64,000 nt of DNA from Acidobacteriota bacterium (GCA_008363385.1 RHKY01000011.1:58383-122382), one strand, 5' to 3'. Numbered from the stretch's first letter, positions 41,628 through 50,681 are shown. The notes: a model not told the origin generated them from the sequence alone. A program made the numbers and translations.

Positions 41628-42977
41628 GTGCCGGACGTGAGCGCACGACCCGAGCCGCCCGCCCAGGCCCCCGGGGTCCACCCGAAGCCGTTCTGGAGCT
41701 TCCGCCCCGCCTCCGACCGGCAGGCGGGGGACGCGATCGTCTCCAACTTCGTCCTCCACTGGTTCCCGGCCAAGGCCTACAAGGCCTCCCTCGACTGGGG
41801 CTACTCGTTCTGGCTCGGGACCGCCTCGGCGGCCCTCTTCCTCGTCCTGATCCTCTCCGGGCTGCCGCTCCTCCTCCTCTACGTGCCGTCGGTGGAGCGG
41901 GCCTACGGCTCGGTGAAGGACATCGAGTTCGTCGTCACGTTCGGCTGGTGGATCCGGGCCGTCCACCGGATCGCCGCCCACCTGATGGTGGCGGTCGTCT
42001 TCCTCCACATGGTCCGGGTCTTCCTCAGCGGCGCCTACAAGAACGCCGGCGTCCAGCGCGGCCAGAAGCGCGAGTGGAACTGGGTCCTGGGCGTCGTGAT
42101 GCTCGTCCTGACCCTCTTCCTCTCCTTCACCGGCTACCTCCTGCCGTGGGACCAGCTGGCGTTCTGGGCGGTCACGGTCGGGACGAACATCGCCTCCTCG
42201 ATCCCGCTCGTGGGCCCGTCGGTCCGCGAGCTCCTGATCGGAGGGCGGGCGATCGACCAGGCGACGCTGATCCGCTTCTACGTCCTGCACGTCATCTTCC
42301 TGCCGGGGGCGCTCGGCGCCCTCTTCGCCTACCACATGTGGCGGATCCGAAAGGACGGAGGCCTCGCCCGCACGGACCGCGAGGTCCTCCTCGCCGAGAA
42401 GGCCGAGAGCGCGCCGGTCCCGACGAAGACCTACACGCTCCTCGGGATCGCGCGCGGCACCTCGCCGCGGGTGACGACCGCCTCCCTGGAGGCCCCGGAG
42501 AAGACGGTCAACTCCGCCAACGACCTCGTCCGGCGGATCTACATCGTCGTCCTGGGGACGATCGGCGTCGTCTCGATCCTGGCCTGCTTCGTCCCGTCGC
42601 CGCTGGAGGAGCCGGCCAACCCGATGATCACGCCCAACCCGGCGAAGGCGCCGTGGTACTTCCTCTGGCTCCAGGAGATCGTCACCGACACCACGGTGAA
42701 GATCGGCTCCTTCACGGTCAACGGCGCCTTCCTCGGCGGCGTGATCCTCCCCGGCCTCCTCCTCGGCCTCCTCACCGTCTGGCCGTGGCTCGACAGGAGC
42801 CCCGCGGCCGCGACCGGGGTCTGGTTCGCGTCGAGCCGGAAGAGGCAGAACCTCGTCTTCCTCCTCCTCGCCCTCGTCGTCCTGGCCTTCACCGTGATCG
42901 GCACGTTCCTGCGCGGGCCCTACTGGAACTTCTACTGGCCGTGGGAAGCCTGGCCCGAGATCCCGACGAGGATCTGA
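41628..42977 (+). CDS. Cytochrome b of the nos quinol oxidase (b6-like, fused subunit IV)
   Basis: This 449-residue protein has about eight membrane helices. The two heme pairs are His113/His127 (13 residues between) and His221/His236 (14 between); the latter spacing is that of cytochrome b6 rather than mitochondrial cytochrome b. It has L-L-P-W-D-Q in helix C, also b6-like. In the C-terminal part the quinone-site motif PEWY is replaced by A-P-W-Y-F-L-W-L-Q-E. The subunit IV part is fused in one chain. Together with the Rieske protein and the pentaheme cytochrome it would oxidise quinol. GTG 41628 lies two bases after the Rieske stop; the next gene's ATG follows its stop by two bases. Confidence 0.92.
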   Translation: MPDVSARPEPPAQAPGVHPKPFWSFRPASDRQAGDAIVSNFVLHWFPAKAYKASLDWGYSFWLGTASAALFLVLILSGLPLLLLYVPSVERAYGSVKDIEFVVTFGWWIRAVHRIAAHLMVAVVFLHMVRVFLSGAYKNAGVQRGQKREWNWVLGVVMLVLTLFLSFTGYLLPWDQLAFWAVTVGTNIASSIPLVGPSVRELLIGGRAIDQATLIRFYVLHVIFLPGALGALFAYHMWRIRKDGGLARTDREVLLAEKAESAPVPTKTYTLLGIARGTSPRVTTASLEAPEKTVNSANDLVRRIYIVVLGTIGVVSILACFVPSPLEEPANPMITPNPAKAPWYFLWLQEIVTDTTVKIGSFTVNGAFLGGVILPGLLLGLLTVWPWLDRSPAAATGVWFASSRKRQNLVFLLLALVVLAFTVIGTFLRGPYWNFYWPWEAWPEIPTRI

Positions 42978-42979
42978 CC

Positions 42980-44218
42980 ATGAGCGAGAAGCGCACCGAC
43001 TCGCCCTACCCGCGCCGCGACCTGCCGGTCCTCGGCGGCATCGGCCTCCTCCTGGTCGTCTCCACGGCGATCTTCGCCTGGAGCGACCACGCCAAGGACT
43101 GGCGCTACTACCAGCACGAGTTCAAGAAGATGGTCGCCGAGAAGCTGGGCGCCGAGAAGGCGGCGCGGGTCCCGTCGGGGATGCAGCAGGTCTGGGTGCC
43201 CGACCTCGGGCGCGCGGACCGCTGCGTCACCTGCCACCAGGGCGTCCCGTGGAAGGGCTTCGAGACGGCCGAGCACCCGTGGCGGACGCACCCGCCCGAG
43301 ATCCTGAGGACGCACCCGGTCGAGCGCTACGGCTGCACGTCGTGCCACGGCGGGCAGGGCTGGGCCGTCGAGTCGGAGAAGGCGCACGGCCCCGTGAAGT
43401 TCTGGGAGGAGCCGGTCCTGGGCAAGGCGATGGGCGAGGCGTACTCGCTGGCGGGCGACGACAAGGGCGCCCTCCTCCAGATGAACTGCAACGTCTGCCA
43501 CCGCTACGACCGGGAGACCCCCGGCGCCGAGATGATCAACCTCGGCAAGAAGCTCGTGAACGAGAAGGGCTGCCGGGCCTGCCACGTCGTCAACGGGCGG
43601 GGCGGGACGATCGGCCCCGACCTGACGTACGTCGGCGACAAGGCCGCCGAGCAGTACGACATGAGCCGGCTCGGCGGCCAGAAGACGGCCTTCGCGTGGC
43701 ACGTCGCCCACCTCAAGAACCCCAAGGAGCTCGTCCCGGACTCCGTCATGCCGAACTTCGGCTTCGGCACCAAGGAGGCCCAGGCCGTCGCCGCCCTCGT
43801 CCTCTCCTGGCGGAAGGCCCCGGTCCCGGCGGACTACCGGCCCGGCGTCCCGCGGACCGACCCGCAGACGCCCGAGGAGAAGGCCGAGGAGGAGCGGATG
43901 AAGACCGGCCCGGGCGCCTGGTTCGTCAAGACCGGCTGCTTCATCTGCCACTCGGTCGCAGCCCTCGGCGTCAAGAGCGCCGCCCAGATCGGGCCGGACC
44001 TCTCGACCGCGGTCGAGGACACGCAGAGCCGCTTCGGCAAGACCGTCGACGACTTCATCGAGAACCCCACCGGCACGATGTCGGTGGTCCTCTCCCGCCA
44101 GATCGTCCTCTCGCCCGAGGAGAAGAAGGTCGCCGTCCAGAAGCTTCGCGAGGCCTACGCGGCCCACGAGGCGCTGAAGGCCAAGGGCGAAGGGGCCCCG
44201 GTCGCGACCGGGCACTGA
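42980..44218 (+). CDS. Pentaheme c-type cytochrome, electron donor candidate for NosZ
   Basis: This 412-residue protein has one N-terminal membrane anchor (about 17-34) and five CxxCH heme sites starting at Cys82, Cys119, Cys170, Cys198 and Cys320. The last part resembles a mono-heme cytochrome c domain with a possible Met ligand further on. It probably replaces cytochrome c1 in the bc-type complex and passes electrons to NosZ. ATG 42980 is two bases from the cytochrome b stop. Clade II nos clusters often carry cytochromes called NosC1/C2; this is longer, so it may be a fusion of two such proteins (inference). Confidence 0.9.
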   Translation: MSEKRTDSPYPRRDLPVLGGIGLLLVVSTAIFAWSDHAKDWRYYQHEFKKMVAEKLGAEKAARVPSGMQQVWVPDLGRADRCVTCHQGVPWKGFETAEHPWRTHPPEILRTHPVERYGCTSCHGGQGWAVESEKAHGPVKFWEEPVLGKAMGEAYSLAGDDKGALLQMNCNVCHRYDRETPGAEMINLGKKLVNEKGCRACHVVNGRGGTIGPDLTYVGDKAAEQYDMSRLGGQKTAFAWHVAHLKNPKELVPDSVMPNFGFGTKEAQAVAALVLSWRKAPVPADYRPGVPRTDPQTPEEKAEEERMKTGPGAWFVKTGCFICHSVAALGVKSAAQIGPDLSTAVEDTQSRFGKTVDDFIENPTGTMSVVLSRQIVLSPEEKKVAVQKLREAYAAHEALKAKGEGAPVATGH

Positions 44219-44390
44219 GATGACACGCGACGCTCACCGGGGCACGAGCCGCCCGGGAGGACGGGACTCCTCCCCGGCGGCCCCGCCCCCTTCCCTCGGA
44301 ACGCCCCAGGGGGCCGCGGGAGCGGCCCGGCCGAGGCACGCCGTGGACAGCTCCTGACGCCCGGCGAGCCATCGCCCCACCGCCGTCCCC

Positions 44391-44410
44391 GCCGGCCGGC
44401 GACGGCCGGC
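44391..44410. promoter_or_regulatory. GC hairpin in the leader just upstream of nosZ
   Basis: Stem 44391-44398 pairs with 44403-44410 around a GCGA loop, 14 bases before the GAGGAGG of nosZ. The 218-base gap 44219-44436 holds this, a weaker 7-bp hairpin at 44255-44274, and no gene or TGAC-N4-GTCA site that I can see. Confidence 0.4.
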
Positions 44411-44436
44411 CTCCATTGGGAACGAGGAGGTTCCTG

Positions 44437-46308
44437 ATGAGCCAGAGAAACAAGAGCTTCCTGACCTGGGGAATCCTCGGCGCCGTCCTCCTGGGCGGCG
44501 TCCTGGCCGGGCGCTGCGCGCCGAAGGCGCCGAAGGGGGCCAAGAAGGGCGCCGCCGGGCAGTCCGACATCGCCGTCGCCGCCCAGAAGACGTACGTGGC
44601 GCCCGGCGACCTCGACGAGTACTACTTCTTCGCCTCGGGCGGCCACTCGGGGCAGGTCTACGTCTACGGGGTGCCGTCGATGCGCCACCTGTCGACGATC
44701 CCGGTCTTCACCCCCTACCCCGCCACCGGGTACGGCTTCGACGACGAGTCCAAGGCGATGCTGGGCGGCCTGACGTGGGGCGACGCGCACCACCCGGCCC
44801 CGTCCGAGACCGCCGGCGACTACGACGGCCGCTGGCTCTTCATCAACGACATGAACGGCCGGATCGCGCGGATCGACCTCAAGGACTTCAAGACCAAGCA
44901 GGTCCTCGGGCCCGTCGCGAACGTCTCCGGGAACCACTCGGGCGCCTTCGTCACGCCGAACACCGAGTACGCGATGATGGGCTCGCGCTTCAGCGTGCCG
45001 GTCCCGAAGGGGACAGTGGCGGCGATCGACAAGTACGCAACCGACTACAAGGGGATCCTCGCCGCCATCAAGATCGACCCGAAGTCCGGCGAGATGTCCC
45101 TCGGCTGGCAGATCGTCACGCCGCCCTTCGACTGGGACCTCGGCGACGCCGGCAAGAAGGTCTCCGAGGGCTGGATGTTCTGGACCTGCTACAACTCCGA
45201 GCGGGCCACGGGCAAGCTCGAGGTGACCGCCTCGCAGCGCGACCGCGACTACATCGCCGCCGTCGACTGGAAGGCGGCCGAGAAGGCCGTGGCCGAGGGG
45301 AAGGCGGACGTCGTCGGCGGCGTCAAGGTCCTCGACCCGAAGAAGGTCCCGGGGATCGTCTACCTGATGCCGTGCGGCAAGTCGCCCCACGGCGTGGACG
45401 TCTCGCCGGACGGCAAGTACGTCATCGGCTCCGGCAAGCTCCAGGGCGTCACGACCGCCTTCAACTTCGAGAAGGTCCTCACCGCCATCAAGAACAAGGA
45501 CTTCACGGGCGACGAGGACGGCATCCCGGTCCTGAAGTACGAGTCGATCAAGGACGCCGAGGTCCCGGTCGGGCTCGGGCCGCTCCACACGCAGTTCGAC
45601 GACAAGGGCTTCGCCTACACGTCGCTCTTCGTCGACAGCGCCGTGGCGAAGTGGAAGCTCGGGACCTGGGAGGTCGTCGACAAGATCCCGATGTCCTACT
45701 CGATCGGCCACCTCTGCGCCGCCGAGGGCGACACGGTCTCGCCGGACGGCAACTACCTCGTCGGCCTGAACAAGCTCTCGCACGGCCGGCACCTCTCCGT
45801 GGGCCCCTCGCAGCCGGAGTCCTCGCAGCTCGTGGACATCACCGAGGAGAAGATGAAGCTCCTCTACGACGCGTTCACCGAGCCCGAGCCGCACTACGCG
45901 GTCATGATGAAGGCGGACAAGGTCAAGGCGATCGAGGTCTACCCCAAGGAGGAGAACAAGCACCCGCTCGCGGTCTGGGACGTCAAGGACGCGGGCCTCA
46001 CGAAGCAGGGGGGCGAGACCGTCGTGAAGATGGTCCTCGTCCGCTCCACGATGACGCCGACCTCCTTCGAGGTGAACGAGGGCGACACCGTCAAGGTCGC
46101 GCTGACGAACATCGAGCAGACGACCGACGAGCTCCACGGGTTCGGCCTGCTCGACTACAACATCAACGTCGTCGTCGACCCGGGCGAGACGAAGACGGTC
46201 ACCTTCAAGGCCGACAAGCCCGGCGTCTTCCCGTTCTACTGCACGAACTTCTGCTCTGCCCTCCACCAGGAGATGCAGGGCTACATGATCGTCAAGCCGA
46301 AGGGCTGA
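44437..46308 (+). CDS. nosZ: Nitrous-oxide reductase, clade II (Sec-exported)
   Basis: This 623-residue protein reduces N2O to N2 in the periplasm. It has the CuZ histidine motifs D-A-H-H-P (118-119), N-H-S-G-A-F, S-P-H-G-V-D-V, G-P-L-H-T-Q and S-I-G-H-L-C. The C-terminal cupredoxin CuA site is D-E-L-H-G-F-G (His567), then Cys602, Cys606, His610 and Met613. The N-terminus is a Sec-type signal without twin arginines, and with nosB next door this marks clade II. ATG 44437 follows GAGGAGG. Upstream lie the cytochrome genes, downstream nosB-D-F-L-Y. A strong hairpin follows the stop. No nosR or nosX homologue is in the window, as expected for clade II. Confidence 0.97.
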   Translation: MSQRNKSFLTWGILGAVLLGGVLAGRCAPKAPKGAKKGAAGQSDIAVAAQKTYVAPGDLDEYYFFASGGHSGQVYVYGVPSMRHLSTIPVFTPYPATGYGFDDESKAMLGGLTWGDAHHPAPSETAGDYDGRWLFINDMNGRIARIDLKDFKTKQVLGPVANVSGNHSGAFVTPNTEYAMMGSRFSVPVPKGTVAAIDKYATDYKGILAAIKIDPKSGEMSLGWQIVTPPFDWDLGDAGKKVSEGWMFWTCYNSERATGKLEVTASQRDRDYIAAVDWKAAEKAVAEGKADVVGGVKVLDPKKVPGIVYLMPCGKSPHGVDVSPDGKYVIGSGKLQGVTTAFNFEKVLTAIKNKDFTGDEDGIPVLKYESIKDAEVPVGLGPLHTQFDDKGFAYTSLFVDSAVAKWKLGTWEVVDKIPMSYSIGHLCAAEGDTVSPDGNYLVGLNKLSHGRHLSVGPSQPESSQLVDITEEKMKLLYDAFTEPEPHYAVMMKADKVKAIEVYPKEENKHPLAVWDVKDAGLTKQGGETVVKMVLVRSTMTPTSFEVNEGDTVKVALTNIEQTTDELHGFGLLDYNINVVVDPGETKTVTFKADKPGVFPFYCTNFCSALHQEMQGYMIVKPKG

Positions 46309-46321
46309 CCTCCTTCCCTCC

Positions 46322-46352
46322 GGCCGGGCGGCGGGACGTCCGCCGCCCGGCC
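46322..46352. terminator. Perfect 13-bp hairpin directly after nosZ
   Basis: Stem 46322-46334 pairs with 46340-46352 around a 5-base loop and is followed by C/T-rich sequence. As nosB starts only 87 bases later with no clear promoter, it may act as partial terminator or 3' protection giving more nosZ than nosBDFLY message. Confidence 0.55.
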
Positions 46353-46438
46353 CCCTCTTCCCGCACGGCGTCCGGCGGCGGCCCGGGGGGTCCGCCCGGC
46401 GCGACCCGGTGCCTCACCCCCCGACGAGGGCCGATGAC

Positions 46439-47074
46439 ATGAGAGCGCTCTTCGAGAGGTCGAACCGGTTCGTGGACGCGCCGCTGGACCTGGTGCCCCG
46501 CCTCCTCCTCCTGGCCGCGACCGTCTGCCTCCTCGGCGCGTACCTCTTCCCGCTCTGGACGCTGACGATGTTCGCCCCCCAGTACCCCGAGGGCCTGAGG
46601 ATGGGGATCTACAGCTACAAGCTCGAGGGGGGGAACGACGGGCAGGACGTCAAGGAGATCAACGTCCTGAACCACTACATCGGGATGAAGGACATCGAGA
46701 CGAAGGACTTCACCGAGTTCAAGTGGATCCCGTTCGTCGTCGGCATCCTCGGCCTCCTCTTCCTCCGCGCGGCCGTCATGGGGAAGGCCGGCGGGGTCCT
46801 CGACGTCTTCGTCCTCTTCTGCTACTTCGGCCTCTTCTCGCTCTGGTCGTTCGGCTACAAGCTCTGGTCGTACGGCCACGACCTGGCCCCGACGGCGTCC
46901 GTGAAGATCGACCCGTTCATGCCGCCGATGTTCGGCTTCAAGCAGCTCGCCAACTTCGGCGTCTACTCCTACCCCGGCGCGGGCTCCTACGCCCTCGGCG
47001 TGGCGGCGCTCCTCGTCTTCGTGGCCCTCGTCGTCGCGTGGCGCGACGCCCGCAAGGAGCCGAAGGCCGCCTGA
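46439..47074 (+). CDS. nosB: NosB-like integral membrane protein
   Basis: This 211-residue protein has four or so membrane helices (about 20-42, 96-113, 120-142 and 182-203) and an outer loop rich in charged residues (E-G-G-N-D-G-Q-D-V). It lies directly after nosZ and before nosD. A small membrane protein at that place is a hallmark of clade II nos clusters and is called NosB, but its function is unknown, perhaps help in CuZ assembly or electron supply. The name rests more on place, size and topology than on motifs I can verify. ATG 46439 is chosen for the downstream GAGGG ribosome site over GTG/ATG choices further up. Confidence 0.75.
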   Translation: MRALFERSNRFVDAPLDLVPRLLLLAATVCLLGAYLFPLWTLTMFAPQYPEGLRMGIYSYKLEGGNDGQDVKEINVLNHYIGMKDIETKDFTEFKWIPFVVGILGLLFLRAAVMGKAGGVLDVFVLFCYFGLFSLWSFGYKLWSYGHDLAPTASVKIDPFMPPMFGFKQLANFGVYSYPGAGSYALGVAALLVFVALVVAWRDARKEPKAA

Positions 47075-47076
47075 GG

Positions 47077-48468
47077 ATGCGCGGCCGGACGACGCGGGCC
47101 GCGGCCCTCGCCCTCCTCGCCTTCCCGGCGCTCGCCCGGGGGGAGGAGATGGCGGCCGTGGCGCCCGGGAACCTCGAAGGGCGGCCCCCGGCGGCGGAGG
47201 CCTCTCCCCTGCAGAAGCTCGTCGACGCGGCCCCCCCCGGCGCCGTCGTGACGGTGCCGCCCGGGGCCTACCCGGGCGACCTCTACCTCGACCGGCCGGT
47301 CCGGCTCGTGGGACAGGGGCGCCCCCGCCTCGTCGGCTCGGGGAGCGGGAGCGTCGTCCGCGTCCGGGCCGCCGACGTCACCGTCGAGGGCTTCGAGATC
47401 GACGGGGTCGGCGGCGGCGACCTCGGGAAGGACTCCGCCGGGGTCCACACCTCGGCGCCGCGGACGACCGTGAGGGACTGCCGGATCGTCCGGTCGCTCT
47501 TCGGCGTCTACCTCCGCGAGGCGCCCGGCGGCGTGGTCGAGCGGGTCCGGATCGAGGGGATCCCCGGCAAGGACCCGGGCGAGAAGGGCTCGGGCATCCA
47601 CGTCTGGAACACGGACGGCTTCCTCTTCCGGGACAACGAGATCGTGGACGTGAGGGACGGCTTCTACATCCAGTCCTCCTTCCACGGCCGGGTCGAGGGG
47701 AACGTCGCCAAGAACATCCGGTACGGGATCCACTACATGTTCTCGGACGACAACGCGTTCACCGACAACGTCTTCGAGAACGGCGCCGCCGGGAGCGCCA
47801 TCATGTACTCCAAGCGGATCGCGTTCCGGAGGAACCAGTTCCTGAGGAACCGCGGGTTCGCCTCGGTCGGGCTCCTCTTCAAGACCTGCGAGGACGTCGT
47901 GGCCGAGTCGAACCTCCTCGCCGACAACGCGCGCGGCGTCTTCCTCGAGGACTCGTACCGCAACGTCTTCCGCGGGAACGTCGTCGCCGAGTCGGACGTG
48001 GCGATCGTCCTGTACGGCGGCTGCGGCGAGAACCGGTTCGAGGGGAACTCCTTCGTCGCCAACCTCACGCCGCTGACGCTCGTCGGCAAGCGGACCGACA
48101 CGCTCTTCGACGGGAACTACTGGTCGGACAACGACGAGCCCGACCTGGACGGGGACGGCAGGAGCGACCGTCCCTTCCGGCTGGAGAACGTCTTCGACCA
48201 CGTCCGCGGGAACCTCCTCGCCGCGGACCTCCTGACGCAGAGCTTCGCGGCGACGGCGCTCGGCGTGGCCGAGCGCGCGCTGCCCGTCCTCGAGCACGTC
48301 TCGGCCGTGGACCGCGCGCCGCTCGCCCGCCCCCCGGCCCTCCCGGATGTCCCCCGCCCGTCGTCCGCCGGCCGCGAGGCGAGCCTGCCGGGCCTGGCGG
48401 GCTCGGCCGTGGCGCTCGCCGCGGGGGGGCTCCTCCTGGGGGCCGGCCGTAAGCTCCCCGCGAGCTGA
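47077..48468 (+). CDS. nosD: NosD, periplasmic copper-maturation beta-helix protein
   Basis: This 463-residue protein has a signal peptide (about 1-22), a right-handed parallel beta-helix of repeated strands (for example G-I-H-V-W-N-T-D, G-I-H-Y-M-F-S-D-D-N) and a C-terminal hydrophobic segment. The G-x-H-x-M-x-S and N-Y-W-S-D motifs are typical for NosD of the NosDFY system, which loads copper or sulfide into the CuZ site of NosZ. It starts two bases after the nosB stop and is followed by nosF, so the assembly machine is in order D-F-L-Y. The C-terminal helix may anchor it in the inner membrane. Confidence 0.94.
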   Translation: MRGRTTRAAALALLAFPALARGEEMAAVAPGNLEGRPPAAEASPLQKLVDAAPPGAVVTVPPGAYPGDLYLDRPVRLVGQGRPRLVGSGSGSVVRVRAADVTVEGFEIDGVGGGDLGKDSAGVHTSAPRTTVRDCRIVRSLFGVYLREAPGGVVERVRIEGIPGKDPGEKGSGIHVWNTDGFLFRDNEIVDVRDGFYIQSSFHGRVEGNVAKNIRYGIHYMFSDDNAFTDNVFENGAAGSAIMYSKRIAFRRNQFLRNRGFASVGLLFKTCEDVVAESNLLADNARGVFLEDSYRNVFRGNVVAESDVAIVLYGGCGENRFEGNSFVANLTPLTLVGKRTDTLFDGNYWSDNDEPDLDGDGRSDRPFRLENVFDHVRGNLLAADLLTQSFAATALGVAERALPVLEHVSAVDRAPLARPPALPDVPRPSSAGREASLPGLAGSAVALAAGGLLLGAGRKLPAS

Positions 48469-48478
48469 AGGGAAGCCG

Positions 48479-49378
48479 ATGATCCGCTTCGAAGCGTTCT
48501 GCAAGAGCTACGGCGAGCACGTGGCGGCCCGGGACGTGACGCTCGCGGTCGGCGCGGGCGAGGTCGTCGCCCTGATCGGCCCGAACGGGTCGGGGAAGAC
48601 GACCACGCTGAAGGCCGCGGCCGGCCTGATCCACCCCACCTCCGGGAGCGTCCGCGTCGGCGAGCCGCCCCGCCCCGCGTCCGAGCCCGCGGCCCGGGCC
48701 GTCCTCTCCTTCCTCCCGCAGAAGGTCTCGTTCCCCGAGGCGCTGACGGGGCACGAGGTGGTGGAGTTCTACCGGCGGCTGAGGGGCGGCCGCCCCGACC
48801 GGTCGCTCGAGGTGCTGAAGCTCGCCAGCCTCAACGGCGCGGCGAAGCGGACGGTCGGGACCTACTCGGGGGGGATGGTCCAGCGGCTGGGCCTGGCGGT
48901 CGCGACGCTCCCCGACGCCCCCGTCCTCCTCCTCGACGAGCCGACCGCCGCCCTCGACCCGGACGGCCTGACCGCCTTCTACGGCCTCGTCGAGAGGCGG
49001 CGCGCCGAGGGGAAGGCCGTCCTCTTCACGTCGCACCACCTGGGCGACGCCGAGCGGCTCGCCGACCGCTTCGCCGTCCTCGTCGAGGGGCGCCTCGTGG
49101 CCACGCTGACGGCCGGCGAGATGGCGGACCGCCTGGCCCGGCGGGGGCTGATGCGCCTGCGCCTCCCGGGGCGGCCCCCGGGCGTCCTCGAACGGGTCCT
49201 GCCGATCGCCCCCGAGGCCCGGTGGGCCGGGGAGGAGCTGGTCGCCCCCGGGCCCGCGCACGACCGCCCGGCGATCCTGGACGCCGTCAGGCAGGCCGGT
49301 GCCGAGATCCGGGGGCTCACCGCCGAGGAGGGCCGGCTCGACGAGCTGTACCGCGAGCTGGTGGGAGGCAAGCCGTGA
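48479..49378 (+). CDS. nosF: NosF, ATPase of the NosDFY ABC complex
   Basis: This 299-residue protein has the ABC ATPase motifs G-P-N-G-S-G-K-T-T-T (Walker A), Q-loop L-P-Q-K-V-S-F, signature Y-S-G-G-M-V-Q-R and L-L-L-D-E-P-T (Walker B) with the switch His in T-S-H-H. It powers the NosDFY complex needed to mature NosZ. The start is ATG 48479 with GAAGGGAAG upstream. Its end overlaps nosL by GTGA. A 70-residue C-terminal extension after the ATPase core is common in this family. Confidence 0.94.
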   Translation: MIRFEAFCKSYGEHVAARDVTLAVGAGEVVALIGPNGSGKTTTLKAAAGLIHPTSGSVRVGEPPRPASEPAARAVLSFLPQKVSFPEALTGHEVVEFYRRLRGGRPDRSLEVLKLASLNGAAKRTVGTYSGGMVQRLGLAVATLPDAPVLLLDEPTAALDPDGLTAFYGLVERRRAEGKAVLFTSHHLGDAERLADRFAVLVEGRLVATLTAGEMADRLARRGLMRLRLPGRPPGVLERVLPIAPEARWAGEELVAPGPAHDRPAILDAVRQAGAEIRGLTAEEGRLDELYRELVGGKP

Positions 49379-49839
49379 GGGGCGCCCTCCTCCGCGCCGC
49401 GCCGCTCCTAATGGCGCTCGCCCTGGCCGCCTGCTCCGACCCCGTGGCCCGCCCGCGCCCCGTCGACACGAAGAACGACGCCTGCGCCTGGTGCCGGATG
49501 TCCGTCTCGGACGTCCGGTTCGCCGCGCAGCTGGCCGCCCCCGGCGAGGAGCCTCGCTTCTTCGACGACGTCGGGTGCCTGCGTGACTTCCTGGCGGGCT
49601 CCCCCGACCCCGTCGAGGGGTGGACGGCCTTCGTCGCCGACCACCGGACGAAGGAGTGGGTCCCCGCGACGACGGCGGTCTACACGAGGGTCGAGGGCCT
49701 GGCGACGCCGATGGACTCGCACCTCGTGGCCCACGCCGACGCCGCCTCGCGCGACGCCGACCCCGAGGCCATGGGCGGCGCCCCGGTGCCCGTCGCCGAG
49801 CTGTTCGCGGAGAAGGGCCTCCCAGGAGGGAAGACGTGA
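49375..49839 (+). CDS. nosL: NosL, outer copper-chaperone lipoprotein
   Basis: This 154-residue protein has a lipobox (L-A-A-C, lipidated Cys20) and the copper-binding C-A-W-C-R-M motif (Cys37, Cys40, Met42) expected of NosL, plus the F-F-D-D-V-G-C-L segment. NosL passes copper to NosD or NosZ outside the cytoplasm. It is joined to nosF by GTGA overlap and to nosY by another GTGA, so F-L-Y are coupled. In many bacteria NosL lies after NosY; here it sits between F and Y. Confidence 0.94.
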   Translation: MRGALLRAAPLLMALALAACSDPVARPRPVDTKNDACAWCRMSVSDVRFAAQLAAPGEEPRFFDDVGCLRDFLAGSPDPVEGWTAFVADHRTKEWVPATTAVYTRVEGLATPMDSHLVAHADAASRDADPEAMGGAPVPVAELFAEKGLPGGKT

Positions 49840-50675
49840 GCCCTACCTCGCCGCTCCTCCTCTGCGCCCGCCAGGAGCTCCTCCTGGCGATCCGGTCGCG
49901 CTGGACGCAGATCTTCGCGGTCGTCTTCGGCGCCCTCTCGCTGGCCGTCGCCTCGTCGGGCTACGTCCTGTCGGGGGGCAGCGGCTTCCAGGACTTCTCC
50001 CGCACCGCGGTCTCCCTCGTCCAGCTCGTCGTCCTCCTCGTGCCGCTCGCCTCCCTCGTCATCGGGGTCCTTTCGCTCTCGCCGGAGCGGGGCGCCGCCG
50101 AGCTCCTCTTCTCGCAGCCCGTCCCGCGGTCCCGGATCCTCCTGGGGCAGGCGCTCGGCCTCTTCGTCGCCCTCGTGGCCGCCCAGGCGCTCGGGTTCGG
50201 GGCGGCGGGTCTCGTCATCTTCTCCCACGCCGGCGGCGAGGGGCTCGCCGGCTTCTCGCTCCTGTTCGCCGGCGCGGCAGCGCTGACGGCCGTCTTCCTG
50301 GCGATCGCGGCGCTCCTGTCGGCCGGCGCCGTCGGACGCCGCCGGACGCGCGCCCTGGCCGTGGCCCTCGTCGTCTGGTTCGTGGCCGTCGTCCTCCTCG
50401 ACGTGGCCGCCCTCGGCGTCGCCTCGCTCCTCCGCTCGACGGCCGCCTCGCGCGTCCTGATCGCCTCCTGCCTCGTGAACCCGGCGAGCGCGTTCCGGAC
50501 GGGCGCCCTCCTCGGCATCCAGGGGACGACCGCCTTCGGGAGCGCCTCGCTCGCCTTCCTGCGCGTGACGAAGGGCCCGGCGTCGGCCGCCACGCTCCTG
50601 ACCCTCTCGCTCCTCCTCTGGGTCGCCGTGCCGGCCTGGCTGGCCGCGCGGCGCGTGGAGCGGACGGACATCTGA
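49836..50675 (+). CDS. nosY: NosY, membrane subunit of the NosDFY ABC complex
   Basis: This 279-residue protein has six membrane helices, with a short loop L-S-P-E-R-G-A-A-E-L-L-F-S-Q-P typical of NosY/ABC-2 type permeases. The F-R-T-G segment (near N-P-A-S-A) is typical of the family. It binds NosF in the membrane and NosD outside. The start is GTG 49836, overlapping the nosL stop. A small hairpin (50682-50696) follows its stop, so it likely ends the nos operon. Confidence 0.92.
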   Translation: MSPTSPLLLCARQELLLAIRSRWTQIFAVVFGALSLAVASSGYVLSGGSGFQDFSRTAVSLVQLVVLLVPLASLVIGVLSLSPERGAAELLFSQPVPRSRILLGQALGLFVALVAAQALGFGAAGLVIFSHAGGEGLAGFSLLFAGAAALTAVFLAIAALLSAGAVGRRRTRALAVALVVWFVAVVLLDVAALGVASLLRSTAASRVLIASCLVNPASAFRTGALLGIQGTTAFGSASLAFLRVTKGPASAATLLTLSLLLWVAVPAWLAARRVERTDI

Positions 50676-50681
50676 AGTGCC

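Noticed and set aside
42980-44218. Considered a NosR- or NapC-type cytochrome
   Set aside because: No FMN or ferredoxin domains as in NosR, and the five CxxCH sites with a single anchor do not follow the NapC/NrfH arrangement.
44219-44436. Looked for a second TGAC-N4-GTCA operator or an internal promoter upstream of nosZ
   Set aside because: Only GC hairpins and a ribosome site were visible; no dyad or convincing -10 element.
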